NCBI GenBank assembly: GCA_029718625.1
Contig: CM056391.1
Location: 3,586,662-3,650,661, forward strand
From: Synaphobranchus kaupii
Taxonomy: Eukaryota; Chordata; Actinopteri; Anguilliformes; Synaphobranchidae
Direction of reading: 5' to 3'
DNA length: 64,000 nt
Below, one piece after another: positions 44,770 through 56,831 of the stretch (the stretch's first letter is position 1; every line of letters starts with the position of its first letter). A model generated the notes under the pieces. It ran no database searches. It had not been told where the DNA came from and worked only from the letters and a program-made list of their open reading frames with translations. A program made the position numbers and the translations under genes.

Positions 44770-44902
44770 GGCTGCCGTTGCATCACCCAGGTGGGTGCTA
44801 CACATTGGTGGTGGTAGAGGCGAGTTTCCCCCTCATCATTGTAAAGCGCTTTGAGTATCTAGAAAGGCGCTATATAAATGCCATGCATTATTATTATTAT
44901 TA
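44770..44902 (+). mobile_element. L2-type LINE 3' end
   Basis: TTGTAAAGCGCTTTGAGTAT, CTAGAAAGGCGCTATATAAA, TGCCATGCATTATTATTATT. This is the same 3' end as the LINE at 6140-10528, preceded by about 80 bp of 3' UTR (GGTGGTGGTAGAGG...TCCCCC). Confidence 0.88.
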
Positions 44903-45714
44903 AAAGCGTTAAATAGCATTAAATTCATTAGTTTTATGTGTTCATATATGCTTATATGTTCCTATAACATAACTCAATATTAATATTAAAGATTATGATC
45001 TGTGGCTCCCCATGTGCAGGCTAGCATCAGAGAGGTGGAGTTGGGTTTAATTGAACGGGTAAGATGTGGGGGGTACGGGGGGATCTCTCAGGTGTCTGCA
45101 TGCGTCTACGCCAGATCTCTGAGGGTGACCCCCGGTTTTTCCGGCGAAGGGATTCGCGGGGACTCAAAGGCGCGGCGTTGGTCCCGTAAAGAACGAGGCG
45201 TGTGTCGGTGTGCTCTGTGTTTCCCCGGCAGAGGGGACGGCAGGCGACGGAGCGCGGCGTAGTTGAGCGCCGGGACCGCGGGGGACGGCAGGGGCCGCCT
45301 GCGCTCGTTCACCCCATCCCCCCCGCCCCCCCGCCCACGCCCACGCCCCGAGACGACGGCCGCTCGATTCCCTCCGCCCGCACCTCATCAGTCAGCCCAG
45401 GACATGGAAGATTAGAGTGTCACTCTCCTCAGCTCACTGACACATCCCCCATCATGCATCTGAGTAATGGCTCCGACGTCTAGGGGGACGGGGGGAAAGG
45501 GAGGGATGGGTACGGGTTGGGGGGGGGGGGGGGGGTCTGACAAACGGCCGTATTTTATGACTGAGGTCTCTGGTCTGGATAAACTGCAGACCCTGTATAG
45601 CTGTGTAAAGTGTGCTGAATGGACTCCAGGCTGCTCCTCTCTGCCCGTCTCTCCTGACAGTCCTTCTGCACTGGGCCACGCACGCAGAACCCAGCCCGGG
45701 CTTCTGGGTCCCCA
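44903..45714. other. No gene recognised; GC-rich patch
   Basis: From about 45010 to 45370 the DNA is GC- and CpG-rich (GCGACGGAGCGCGGCG near 45244), with a G homopolymer near 45519-45535. A possible CpG island, but I see no exon with recognisable product. Confidence 0.35.
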
Positions 45715-46070
45715 GGGAGGGAGAGAGAGAGGGGGAGAGAGGGAGAGAGGGGGAGAGGGAGAGGGGAAAAGGGCCTGACTCGAGGAAACACGGGTGCTTT
45801 GTACCTCGTCTTTCAGGGCATGTTTTTCCTTTATTTATTTATTTATTTATTTATTTTTCCAGAGCAGGTGTGAGTTGAAAGTCAGGCCTAGGGGAAAGAT
45901 CTCAGAGAGCCGGAGGGCGACAGGACGAGGGAGAGGGAGGGAGGGAGAGAGAGAGAGGGAGAGAGAGAGGGGTAGATAGGGAGAGAGAGAGAGAGAGGCA
46001 GAGAGAGAGAGAGATGGAGAGGGAGAGGCAGAAACATAGAGGGAGAGAGAGGAAGAGAGAGAACAGGCCT
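45715..46070 (+). repeat. GA-rich (polypurine) tracts
   Basis: Two (GAGAGG)n-type runs, 45718-45770 and 45925-46062, with a (TTTA)n run at 45830-45858 between them. Confidence 0.95.
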
Positions 46071-46977
46071 CCCCGCTCCAAAATTCCCCCCACATTCCTT
46101 ATTCTTATTCTGTCTGTAGACAGCAGCACCGCAGACTCCGCCCCCTGCTTTCCCGTTTGTGAGGGCCGCTTAACCGCGAGTGTCAATGTGCGCACAGATG
46201 TTATACCCCCCCCCCCAAGGACAGACCACACCCCTGGGGCAGTGCATCAAAGGAGCTGAGTGCCTCTCAACCTTGCCGTCGCCGTCGCCATGACGCTGCC
46301 ACGTTCGCTGTCATCCGTTGCCAAGCGCGTAATTCCCGCCATGAAAGTGCACAACGCTAGCCTACGTTTGACGTGAATATGGATGAGTGTAATTAAATGG
46401 GTACGAGTCCTTACGGTAAATTCCGCCGTGCTCGTGTTCTCGAGTAAGCTAGCACCGCATTGTCAACCCGCGTAAACAATGCAGAGGAGCGGCTGCTAAT
46501 AAGCTTGCGTCTTTTATTAGCCGCGAGTCGTATATTTAAAGCCGTAATCAGAGCCGCACGGAGCGCACACAACTGTTCGTGCTGTTCCCAGGTTTTATTT
46601 AGGCAAAGACCACGACTGCGTCGGGGTGGGGGGGAGAGATGGCGCTTAACTCTGTTTTGTGGGTGTTGTGGTGAGAATCTCTGTGATGGCGTTGCTTTGA
46701 TTGTGGCCTTACATCACTGGCTATAGGGGTACTTTTTTGGCCATGTTAAATGCACCTTGTGAGCGGCCTTGGCTTAAAGCAATCCGCTAAATGGCTAAAT
46801 TGTAGGCGCCGGCGCAAGAGCCCAGAGCTTAATCGTTCACAATCGCGCTGTATACTCAAACCCGTTTACGGCACGCTTGTGATATACATCCCCATTTACA
46901 AAATTGACTGATCGAAAATCGGTTCTGTTTTTCAGATCTTGATATGTATGGTTTGGGTACGGACAAGGCAAAGCTTA
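46071..46977. other. No gene recognised
   Basis: Mixed DNA. A sequence near 46755-46805 (AAAGCAATCCGCTAAATGG) resembles the tail of the SINE/LINE family at 53221 and 63479, but too weakly to call. Confidence 0.35.
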
Positions 46978-47140
46978 TCCAAGATCAGTACCCGTGCCCT
47001 GAGATGCTTTACGAATATGGGCCCTGATCTAGGGTCAGTTTTAGCTCATAATGGATAAGGTCGGAATACGAACAGGGGGAAACTGATCCTAGATCAGTAC
47101 CCCGACCCTGAAACGCTTCATGAATGTGTGCCCTGAACAG
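46978..47140 (+). repeat. Diverged direct repeat, MITE-like
   Basis: AGATCAGTACCCGTGCCCTG...GAATATGGGCCCTGAT (about 46982-47029) recurs about 108 bases later as AGATCAGTACCCCGACCCTG...GAATGTGTGCCCTGAA. The unit resembles a common fish MITE end (memory). Ends and target duplication are unclear. Confidence 0.5.
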
Positions 47141-48015
47141 CATTACCAGTATGTCTGAAAATAAAGGTTATATCGAGCTTTTTGGACATCTTCCTTTTCC
47201 AGTCTGTTTCTTTGCGCAGTTTTATTGAAGAAGAGCTGGTGTGGCTGCTGATTCTGTTCCTGGTTCGTTTCATAAAGGACTGGACACCATGATCAGTTCA
47301 CAAGGTGTTTTTTATTCTGGGCTAAAATAACAGCCTTCACCCATATCAGTACTTTTCAAACAAAGCCGGGACAGCCCTGTCTTGCTAAGTCTCTGGTGTT
47401 GGGTTGGGGGGAGGTCAATTGCATGTCTGTTAGGGGAATGAATTAAAATTCAGTTAATGAATTGGACAATCTGCACAGAACATTATTGGCATTTTTCAGT
47501 TCATGAACCGAATTTTAATTCGCCTCCTGAATTGAAAATTAGTTTAATCGAAAACCCCAACGGTAAACACGCCTACCGACCGACCCCCGTTTGTTTGTGG
47601 CCGCCGCGGTGTGGTCAGAAGTCGCCGGAAAGGGGTCGGCACGTATCCCGCGGTCGACCGGCCTTCTCACACGAGCGAGGTTCCATACCCCCTCCTCTCT
47701 ATTACCCCCCGCCCCACCCCTTGGATTTCCGGGCGGCGGCCGGGCAGCGTCGGCCCAATCAATTAGACGTGAGAGATGGAGCTTAACTGCGCTCTCCGCA
47801 GATGATCATTTCGGATACATAAATCACGGTGGCACATGTCTTCCCCCCCCAGCTCGCACTCTGCAGAGCAGGATGCTGCGCTGATAGCTTTGTAAAACAA
47901 ATGAGCTTCTTAAGTGGAATCCTTCGTCACACTGCGCCGTCTCACCCCCAGACTTCATTAAAATGGAAACTCGCTCGTGAGGAAGGAACTGGGACAGGAA
48001 CACAGGGATTTGAAT
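47141..48015. other. No gene recognised
   Basis: Includes a CpG-rich patch at about 47570-47770. No exon is supported; the open frames there overlap on both strands and look random. Confidence 0.35.
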
Positions 48016-48053
48016 GGGGAGGGGGGGGAGGGGGGGGGGGGGGGGGGGGGGGG
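48016..48053 (+). repeat. G homopolymer tract
   Basis: About 34 of 38 bases are G, with a run of more than 20. It can form G-quadruplex and is prone to sequencing error. Confidence 0.97.
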
Positions 48054-48316
48054 CGTGTGGGTGGGGTAACAAATCAAATTTTTTTATTACTTTATTCCTT
48101 ACTGTAATTATTTTGTGTGTTGTTTACTATAGTGAGTACCGGAGACTTCTGGTTTTTTAGTGGAAGACTATTTCGGACTTTAAACACACATTGTTTGAAG
48201 TGGTAGGGTGGCTAATATATGCATTATTTTTTAAAATACTTTGAAAAGTTTTATTAGGGGGAAAGTTTATTATAATTTTTTTTTAAACCCCTAAGCGCCA
48301 TGTGCCCCCCAATGCA

Positions 48317-48363
48317 GACACACACACACACACACACCCACCCATGCACGCTCGCTCCCATGT

Positions 48364-48407
<44 letters not shown>

Positions 48408-48410
48408 ACG
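48317..48410 (+). repeat. (CA)n microsatellites
   Basis: Two CA tracts (48317-48336 and 48366-48404) joined by a CCCATGCACGC-type spacer. Confidence 0.97.
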
Positions 48411-48810
48411 CACCCCTGACTCTCCTCGTCATGTCTTGTGCTTGACTAACCCCATTACACAGCAGTGCCATTAAGCACTCCTCGTTGAAAGAGGACTTGG
48501 TGAGCTCAATGCCTCCCAAAGCAGCCATCTTTGATTTGGCCCCGGTAAACCGGACCGAACGGTGAACGCACAGCCCGCGGCTGAGGTTAGCGTTAGCGTT
48601 AGCGCAGATCACACGCATCCAGGCCTAGCTCGCTCACCTCTTGCCTTCTCTCTTATTTTCATTTTAAGGAGTATTTGTTTTCCCAAGAAGTGCATCAGCA
48701 GTGAATTCCAGCTGCAGAAAATAAATATTTAAATCGCATCCTCACGCTCGCCCCTGTTCTCCAGATGTTTGTTGCTTCTTTCGGGCATCTGGGAAGCCCC
48801 TACCCCCCAC
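48411..48810. other. No gene recognised
   Basis: Plain DNA; GTTAGC repeats three times near 48588-48605. Nothing coding. Confidence 0.35.
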
Positions 48811-48814
48811 GCAA

Positions 48815-49108
48815 GCTCTCTCTCTCTCTCTCTCTCACGCAAGCTCTCTCTCTCTCTCACGCATGCTCGCTCTCTCTCTCGTGCGCTCTCTTTCTTTCCT
48901 GTGTTCTCTCACTCTCTCTCTCTATCACGCGCTATCTCTCTCGCTCTGTGATGCTCTATCTCTCTCACTCTCTCAGTTCAATTCAATATTGCTTTATTGG
49001 CCTGACTGCATTAGTTGTTCCATATACAATGTTGCATAAGCAGGTGAAATAAGAGTAGTTAAAATCTCTCTCACACTGTCTCTCACTCACTCTCTTGTGC
49101 TCTCCCTT

Positions 49109-49139
<31 letters not shown>

Positions 49140-49140
49140 G
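48815..49140 (+). repeat. CT-rich microsatellite region split by a LINE tail
   Basis: (CT)n runs with CACGC and CTCA interruptions lie on both sides of the LINE tail at 48977-49062. Confidence 0.93.
48977..49062 (-). mobile_element. Tx1-like LINE tail, minus strand, in (CT)n
   Basis: On the minus strand it reads ...GTCAGGCCAATAAAGCAATA, TTGAATTGAACTGAGAGAG. This is the same 3' end type as the two tails in the minisatellite at 41141-42273. It too is embedded in a GA/CT repeat, with its sense 3' end leading into the GA strand. Confidence 0.8.
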
Positions 49141-49540
49141 AGAGAGGTTGCTGTGACAACAATATGCTGAGCGTATTGCAATGGCAGAATTAACGTTTAC
49201 ATCATACAGGTGTGTTCCTTAGCGCTCTTCCTTTTGGGTATTTCTCACACTGTAGATATGCTGCCGTTACTGGTTCAAATGACAAACTTGCACGCCATTG
49301 TTCTAAATCCCATCTGCACTTACCTGTGCACGCAGTCTTGACTTGCCTTTTAATGTTTCCAGGCATGGTTAATAATTAAATATGTCTGTTTTGGAAATTT
49401 ACGTGGTCAGGCCCGCGGAAGTCAGTAAACAGAAATGTGAGAAGACCGAACAGGCTGTCGTACATACAGTATTTCCAAGAAGAGATCAACAAAGATCGAT
49501 GGTTCCTTTTTTAACGCAGCCTGACATAGCAACCATATAC
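49141..49540. other. No gene recognised
   Basis: Plain DNA between microsatellites. Confidence 0.35.
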
Positions 49541-49667
49541 ACACACACACACATGCACACACACACACACACACTCTCTCACAAACACACAGACACACAC
49601 TGAAACACACACCCTCACACACACTTACAACACACATGCAAACAGACATACTTATAACATACACAGA

Positions 49668-49709
<42 letters not shown>

Positions 49710-49966
49710 ATATTTTACTGTTTAGCAGATGCTGTCATTCAGAGTGACGATCCAGTACAGCTGGATATTTCTTTACTGAAGCGGTTCAGGTTTAGTATCT
49801 GGCCCAAGGATACAAAGACAGTGTCCCAGTTGGGACTAGAACCCATACCCTTTTGAGCTATAAGCCCAGGTCCCTAACCATTATGCACACACACACACAC
49901 ACACACACACACCCATCCACACACACGCACACACGCACGCACGCACACACACACACACACACACAA
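49541..49966 (+). repeat. Clustered (CA)n microsatellites
   Basis: CA tracts at 49541-49573, 49674-49706, 49886-49911 and 49948-49966, with ACAGAC- and CTCACA-type interruptions. A SINE copy lies inside the cluster. Confidence 0.96.
49707..49887 (-). mobile_element. tRNA-derived SINE, minus strand, inside CA cluster
   Basis: On the minus strand it has a box-A-like CATAATGGTTAGGGACC, box-B-like GGGTTCTAGTCCC, the body TGAACCGCTTCAGTAAAGAA..ATATCCAGCTG, and a degraded LINE-like tail ending GCATCTGCTAAACAG. CA tracts abut it on both sides, as if it inserted in a CA microsatellite. Confidence 0.8.
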
Positions 49967-51489
49967 TGTTTAGCACATTAGCATAGTGGTGCCACTTGCC
50001 ACACAATAAGGAATCCCAGATGCACTTTTAGAGCAAGGCTCGCAGATGCACTTTTAGAGCACGGCTCGCAGTGACATTTCTTGCCTCTAAGAATGTAAAC
50101 TCAAAGGTCACACTACCCAGGTGTCACTTGCTTGAGTGAGGACTCCCCAAAGACCTGCAAGAAACACAGACCGCCTCCCACAGGAGGCCTGCGGTACAGT
50201 ACCTGTCACTCAAAGATCCCCCCGGCTGTCTCCAACAGCTGGCTTGCAATTTTGAGGAGTTTGGCAAACATTCAGTTGTCGTAACTGTTAATAATGTGTC
50301 GTTCAGTGCCGTGCTGTATGTGATCCGTTCGGTCTGAAATGAACTGAAGAAGGAACCTGGTTTTAATGATAAGGAATTATGCTGGTTTCCTCCATTGTGC
50401 CAGAAGGTTCTGGATTGTTGCAGTGTATCCCCTGTGGTGCGCTGTACAGGTATGCTTAACTCTTTGAAGAGTTCTTTTTCTTTTGTTTTCGAAACTCTAA
50501 GTCAGTGTTCTAGAACTCCACAGCTTTCATTTCATTTAATTTGCCAGTAGTGATTGTTACATCAGCATTAGAATGTTCAGTTCATTCTAATTACATAGCT
50601 GTGATCTCAAACCTTAAAGGGTTAAAGCACAATTATAGAAGGCGGATGACATGTTCGTCATCACCATTCTGATTCTGGCTCTGTTTCCTGCTGGTACTTT
50701 TCAGACAGTGCTCTCAGCGAGGCAACGGCGTTCCACACTTTTCTCTTACTGGGAAATTAATGAGCTTAGAGACCACTCTCAATGTCGCCGGCTTAAATAA
50801 TAAGCAGCGATTGAAAGCAAAATAAAACGGGCCCCGCGTTGATAAGATCACCTTTTGTTCAGCGCCAGGTACCTCATTCATCGGGCGTTCATTATGGGGA
50901 GTGTAAAGCATGCATTTTCCCTTTAGGTATAGTGGCTGAACTCCCTGTGGGCACCAGAGGAGTAAAGCTGGCTTAATGCTAGTGGAAACACAACAGTAAA
51001 CCTGAGCTAATGTGCTGGGCTAATTCAAGTAGCATGACATATGGAAACAAATACCAATCTATAATTCGGTCTATAAATTATTCAGTCATGCTGTTAGTAT
51101 TGAGGTATATATAAAAATGGTTTCCCCCCTGATTTTATTGATGATGATATTTCCATTGTCTGTCAGTATATAAAAACAGATAATGCACAGATTCCGTTAA
51201 ACATGAAGCGAGCTCATTTAAATAAGGGTGGTCAAACATTCAGTGGTCCTAAATTCCTCATGGAATTCCTCTAGTACAAGTTCATATTCACCAAACACAT
51301 GGTATTTCACCAAAACGCATGTAGATGAAGTGTAGTAAAATGAAGTGTAGTAAAATTGTAGCTTTGTTGAAATTATGAAACCTAGTTTTAAAAAAACCCA
51401 CCTGATTTCACATTATTGCACCTTGAACATATTGATGCAAATTCCTGCGCAATGAAATTGGAAGAAATTACACGCCAGCCGACAGGACA
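49967..51489. other. No gene recognised
   Basis: Plain intronic DNA with one short direct repeat, GCAGATGCACTTTTAGAGCA-like, at about 50018-50067. Confidence 0.35.
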
Positions 51490-51955
51490 GGCCCTTACTA
51501 CCTACAGGACATAGTTCAGCTCTACACCCCAGCTCGACCACTCCAATTTGCTGTAGCAGGCCGACTTGCACTTCCTGTCCTCTGTGTCAACGGCTCACGC
51601 TCGTCCCGACTGCGGAGCTTCCCCACCCTAGCTCAAACTCCCCATTCCTCTACGACCCGCTCACTCACTGCCTGCTTTCCGTTCTCGTCTGAAGATGCAC
51701 CTCTTCAGACTCCACCTTGACTGACCCACCGATCTAGTACCACTTTAATATAGCACTTGTATCTTGTCTCTTGTTTCTTGAATCCTGTTCCTTGATTCTC
51801 TAACACTAGTGGCTTGATAGTACTGACTTAGCCTTGAGACTTAGCTTAGCCATAGCTTATTGTGTGAACTAGACTCGATGTTCATGTCTATGTATAGCTG
51901 CTACTTTATGATAGAACTCTACTCTATCTGATGTAGTGAGGTTTGGTCACTTTTA
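51490..51955 (+). mobile_element. LINE ORF2 C-terminus and 3' UTR, decayed
   Basis: The translation retains YLQDIVQLYTPARPL...AGRL and, after frame changes, LKMHLFRLHL, the usual C-terminus of CR1/L2/Rex-type LINEs, followed by a 3' UTR (TTGTGTGAACTAGACTCGAT, ATAGCTGCT..TATGAT). The 3' tail itself appears about 1.26 kb later at 53221-53335, so the element appears split. Confidence 0.7.
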
Positions 51956-53220
51956 TTCAGAATTAATTAAGTTCAACACTCAATTAGAATTATATACGTC
52001 AGTAGAGCCCAACTTAGTGAAATAACGTAGACACGACAATGGGTTGGAAAAATGACATGTTTTATTGGCTACAACTATGAATATGTGAATAATAGAAACA
52101 ATAATTGATATAACATTCTATGACTTCATCTTAATCAGAGGATATGATAATTATGTGACGGCTAAATATAGAAGCTAACAGTCCAACCATTACAAAGGTT
52201 AGTTTGTGTTATGGGTTAATGACACGCTAAACTATATTTTGTGGTTAGCTCGTTTTATCGTCTCATACGTATACAGTTTTAACGGTGTAAAACTATAAGG
52301 TCAGGGAAATTGTTTATTCCCGACCGAAACGCGCATAGCAAAACAAAATAAAAACAAAAGTAGGAACCAGCAGTAAAATGACCTCAACAGGGTATTACAG
52401 GTTTTATATGCTAGCCTATCAATTGATGTCAGTGCTAAATAAAATGCGTTTCAATACTTAACGGTAACAAAGGGAGGCCAGTCCCGATTCCGTAAGTGAT
52501 GTCAGCTCGTCAGCTGGTCCAAGGTCCCGGCAGGTGCGTGGACTCCTGGAGACTTCTTCTCCGAAGTCGGGTCGCGACAGGTTTCCAGTCAGGTCGACGT
52601 GGACGTGCACAGGTCTCCACTTGGGTCCAGCCGCAAGGGAGACAGTAGAGGAACAGTTTGAAGAAACGTGTCCTCAAAACAGCTGTTGAGAATAAACCAG
52701 CTTGGGTTATTCTGTGGACGGTGGCAGGCCAACTCTGTCTCGGTGATCAGGCGAGATGCGGGTTGGGAAACGCAGAAGTCCGTCAGGGTTTCAGTGGTGC
52801 GTCTGGTAAGGGTAAGACTGCGTCTTTCCCATCAGTGCAACGTTGGTAAAGTTCCATGGGTTTTTATGGTCAAAATTCCTTTGATCCAAATTGGTAGATG
52901 GCTTTAGGGCACCCATGCATTTGATTGGCTCATTTCCTTGGAACCATCAATAAACACAGATGGATCAGCCATTTCCAATCACCTCAGGGTGTGCGTGCGT
53001 GTGTTAAATTGGGGTCCCCCCTCTCCTTCTCAAAAGAGGAGGGAGTTCCTGCCCAACCCGGTGCTTGATCGATCAAGCAGTCTGTGTTCATCTCAGAGTC
53101 ACATGAAGAATTTGGACAGACACGCCATTGTGCCTCAGTTGATCAGGACTGTTAATTGTGAATGACTCCGCAGGAGGCCCAGTCTCATGATCAGAAAGCC
53201 AGAGTCCCAAAATGTCCCTG
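51956..53220 (-). mobile_element. Candidate solo LTR interrupting the LINE
   Basis: This block separates the LINE 3' UTR from its tail. On the minus strand it has a TATA-like CATAAAAACC near 52860-52871 and a poly(A) signal in GCCAATAAAACATG near 52058-52072, followed by about 100 bases of U5-like sequence; the length is about 1.2 kb. That is the arrangement of a long retroviral-type LTR. I could not define exact ends or target duplication, and there are no internal genes, so it may be another kind of insertion. Confidence 0.3.
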
Positions 53221-53335
53221 TGTAACCATTACACTGACCTGTCTGTAGATGTTTTGATGACCTTCATTATGCACTTATTGTACGTTGCTTTGGATAAAAG
53301 CATTTGCCAAACGAACGTAATGTGCTGTAATGGAA
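53221..53335 (+). mobile_element. LINE 3' tail
   Basis: TTGTACGTTGCTTTGGATAA, AAGCATTTGCCAAACGAACG, TAATGTGCTGTAATGG is the 3' end of a common fish LINE. The same kind of tail (GTAAGTCGTTCTGGATAAGA, GCGTCTGCTAAACG, read on the minus strand) closes the SINE at 63479-63897. Confidence 0.8.
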
Positions 53336-54090
53336 AAGCGACCCTCGGCAGAAGAGGTAGATGTGGTCGCAAGCAGTCAGCATCGGTGGTTTGCCTAGTA
53401 CGACCTGAAACCCTCCACCTTTTATTATTTAATTTTTTAGCATGTCTTCCGGACACTTGGAATCCACGCTGCCGCTCCATTCTCTGCTCCCTCTTTCGAT
53501 TTATTTATTAATCTATCCTTCATTTTTTATCGGTCCTTCAAGAGAGACATGGGCAGAAAGGCAGCATGTGGATGAAAGTCCACAGAGGTCTCGACATCAA
53601 ATACACAGAATTAAAATCAAATCCAAAATATGCAGTACACACTTGGATATGGTTCACGATTGGAAGAGGTGCCCTGAATTCGGGGGTCACACACAACGCC
53701 ACATGCTCTATCCCGGTCCCCTCCAGCGTACAGACACAGGACCCGAGAGAGAGAGAGATACGGCACGGCTTCAGTCCTGCTCAGTAATCTCCTTCAAGAG
53801 CGTGCAACGCTAGACAAAATTATTTAAGGTAATCCAGTGTGCCAGATGTTAGGGGGGGGGCAACAAATGAGCTGAATTCCTTGGAAATGAGGACACGGGC
53901 ATCACGCTTGGAGCATGCACTGACTGCTGAGTGTGGTCTTGAGGAAGGTGGACCTGTGCGGATTGGTTTGCTCGTTCTCATCGGATATTTCACGACCGTT
54001 TGGTCATCGAGATATGACTCAGAGTCAGACCACAGATAGAGGTAATACAAGGTCAATGGGGCCGTGATCTGCTCAGGGACTGGACTCCTC
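53336..54090. other. No gene recognised
   Basis: Plain intronic DNA. Short open frames only, with no family resemblance. Confidence 0.35.
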
Positions 54091-54370
54091 TTTACTCTCC
54101 TCTCCTCTGTCTCCTCTCCTTTCTTCTCCTCTCATCTCTCCATCTGCCTCCTCTCCTCTCTTTCTTCTCTTTTGGGGTCTTCTCGTTCCCTTTCGTCTCC
54201 TCTCTTTCCCCCCGATCTTTTTCTTTTTTCTCATCTCTTATCTCTGCTCTCTTCTATCTCTATCCTCCTCTTTCCTCTCCTTTCTTCCCCTCTCTTTTTC
54301 ATCTCTCTCTTCCCCTCTCTTTTTCATCTCTGTCTTCCCCTCTCTCGTCCTCTCTTCTCTTTTGGGCACT
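54091..54370 (+). repeat. Polypyrimidine tract, about 280 bp
   Basis: Almost pure C/T sequence built from CTCCT, TCTTT and CTCTT units; CCCCTCTCTTTTTCATCTCT is repeated near 54286 and 54311. Confidence 0.95.
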
Positions 54371-56510
54371 CTCTTCATTTATATTTCAGTGGAAATGAGC
54401 GGCAAATTTGTTGAATTAAAGGTCGAATTAATGTTGCGCATGTGACTATTGTACAAAAATCTGTGATTCAGACGGCTCGCAGAGTTCCGTTTGTAGGAAG
54501 CCAGCATCCTGGTGCTAATTGAATCACACATGAGTGGTGGCGTGGGATATGGCATGCTCCCTCTGCGTTAAATATGGCCCCCGTTCGGGCCGTTTGTTCT
54601 CTCCTGTGTGGCGCCGTCAGGCGGATTGAATTTTTATCCCTCTCCCATTGTGGTTTCCGCATAAAATACGAGCCCAGTGCCTCCATTCGCTAATGCGCTG
54701 GAAAATGTAGATCTGATGAAAAAACAAATGCATTCTTGTCTTTTTTAAAAATATATATTTATATAATTTTGGCTCTGTATGGCTGTGTGGCGCATTGTAG
54801 CCCTTCGTTTGAAATGAAGCATGTCTAAACCACGCGTCCTGACGGCCGTCACATATAAGAGACAAATGACGGAGGCTGGTAATGTGCACTTTTTGCCCAC
54901 ACATCAAACTCAACAAAAAAATCACTTGGAGGCAGAATGAGAATATTATGTTTTTGGGAATTGACATTATGCCTATTAGAATTTTGTTGTTGTTGTTTTT
55001 GTTTTGTGAGATATGTAGGCTATAGCTTTGCTTATAAATGTCAGGCAGATATCAATGTGGGCAAGGCAAATTCAGTTTTAATGGAGGACCAGGAAAGGGA
55101 AAATGGACAATTAAATTGCCACCCTAGGTTTTGTTACTCATTTGTTATGGCCGTCGTTTCTGCACATTGCCGCTCATGTTGTGAGATTACTCTGCCCGCG
55201 TGCGGTTCAGTAGTCACACGTCCCACATATTTCTTCATTTGCAGTAATTTATGGGATTGTCGCCCGTCCCTCTCCAAAAAAAACGCGGGCCTTGCTATCG
55301 CTAATGGTGACGGCGGCAGGCCGGGCGCGCGTTTTCTGTGGAGGGAGCCCATCCGGTGAGCCGCTAATGAAACTTCACATTCATATCGCCGTAGCAGTGG
55401 GTGTCATCCATTTTAGTACAACACCTCCCCTCAACACCCCCCCCCCCCCCCCAACCCAACCCACCCTACTCCTCCCCAACCCACCCCACCCAGCCAACGG
55501 TGGCATTTTGTCCTAATTAATCTGCTACTGACTGATTGGTTTAATTTCAAATACTGCGTATGTCACAGCCTACACCACGACAGGAGAAAAGACCCAGCAA
55601 GGATGCCTATTGGGCCTGTCGGCCAACTGCCGTTTCGCGAATCGGCACTACCATTCGCCAGCTGCCTCGTCTCAGCAGTCCGCTAGGGGGCGATATAGTG
55701 CCTGTTTGCTAAATAGGTCCGGCCCTGACAGCTGTGCGTATGATTAGCCTTTAGCGGATAGCTAGTTGGCACTGTGTGGTGCTGGCAGAATTTTTCCTGA
55801 GGGAAGCATTTAGCCTGCACCGCAGTCAATATCCTCAAGGTGTCACTGTGGGCACTTTTACTGCCGTTATCACCGATAAGCAGTTAACGGAACACAACCG
55901 GCTATACAATTCAGAACCAGTTTAAGAGCCTGTTGGTGCAAGGGTGTTGTGGCTTCATAAAATCCTGTGTCACCCAATTGGTGTTCGAGGACAGAACTAC
56001 AAGTAAAAAAAAAAAAAAGAGATCTTTCATGACAGATGAGATCCCCACATTCTGCAGTCTTTCCTGTGCAGGTTAAGGAGTTCCGGTGCTGGTCACTGTA
56101 CAGGAAACACGGTCAAGTCTGGCAAGAAGAGTTGTTTCAGAATCATTGGGTGTCACGATTCCATTCAGATTCCATCAACTGAATCAAAATCCAATTCAAT
56201 TTCCAATTGAAAAACAAACAAGCAGCCTTCTTACAGCTAGCGAAATGTTAATGTGATAAGTCTCCACCTTTTTTTTTTTTTGCAATTATTTTCGACAGTC
56301 ACACGGACAGAACATTCAATGTTAAGCACTGTGAGTCATCCATCTCGTTATTGCTGATAAAGTGTCTGACTTCAGCGATCGAACGAATCGACCTCTGCAC
56401 AAAGGATTTAATTTGCTCTTCTATATCAGTTCCTGGAGATTGTCTTTAGCAAAATATTTTTTTATTTTTTTATTTTTTTATTTTTTTAAGTACCCTTAAT
56501 GTTTGGTATG
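54371..56510. other. No gene recognised
   Basis: Plain DNA with a C homopolymer near 55437-55452, an A-run near 56007-56019 and T-rich (TTTTTTTA)n near 56457-56487. No exon supported. Confidence 0.35.
55680..55693 (+). promoter_or_regulatory. CTCF-like motif
   Basis: CCGCTAGGGGGCGA matches the CTCF core at most positions. Weaker than the 32353 site. Confidence 0.25.
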
Positions 56511-56831
56511 AGAGGGCGGCATGGCGGTGCAGGGAATGCCACTGACACCTCACAGTGAGAAGGTGTCGGGTTCGACTCCAGGCCGAGGGCCTTTCTGAGT
56601 GGCCCCGTGACCACGTGGGTTACCTCCCACAGTCCAAAGACAGGCTGGTTAGATTAATTGGAGACTCCTCGGGGCATGAATGTGTGAGTGAACGGTGTGT
56701 GTGGGCCCTGTGATGGATTAGTGACTCGTCCTGACTGTATTCCTGCCTTTCGCCCAATGACTGTGCGGATAGGTCCCAGCCTCCCCCCTCCACAACCCAA
56801 ACCAGGAGTACGTGGTTTACAAAATGGATGG
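56511..56831 (+). mobile_element. Mermaid-like SINE
   Basis: The tRNA-like head (GGCGGCATGGCGGTGCAGGG and GGTGTCGGGTTCGACTCCAG) is followed by GGCCGAGGGCCTTTCTGAGT, TACCTCCCACAGTCCAAAGA, GGCCCTGTGATGGATTAGTG and an AAAATGGATGG end. It is the same family as 14571-15232 but of normal length, without the 30-bp expansion. Confidence 0.88.

Noticed and set aside
54064..54414. 116-codon Ser/Leu-rich frame
   Set aside because: Translation of the polypyrimidine tract.
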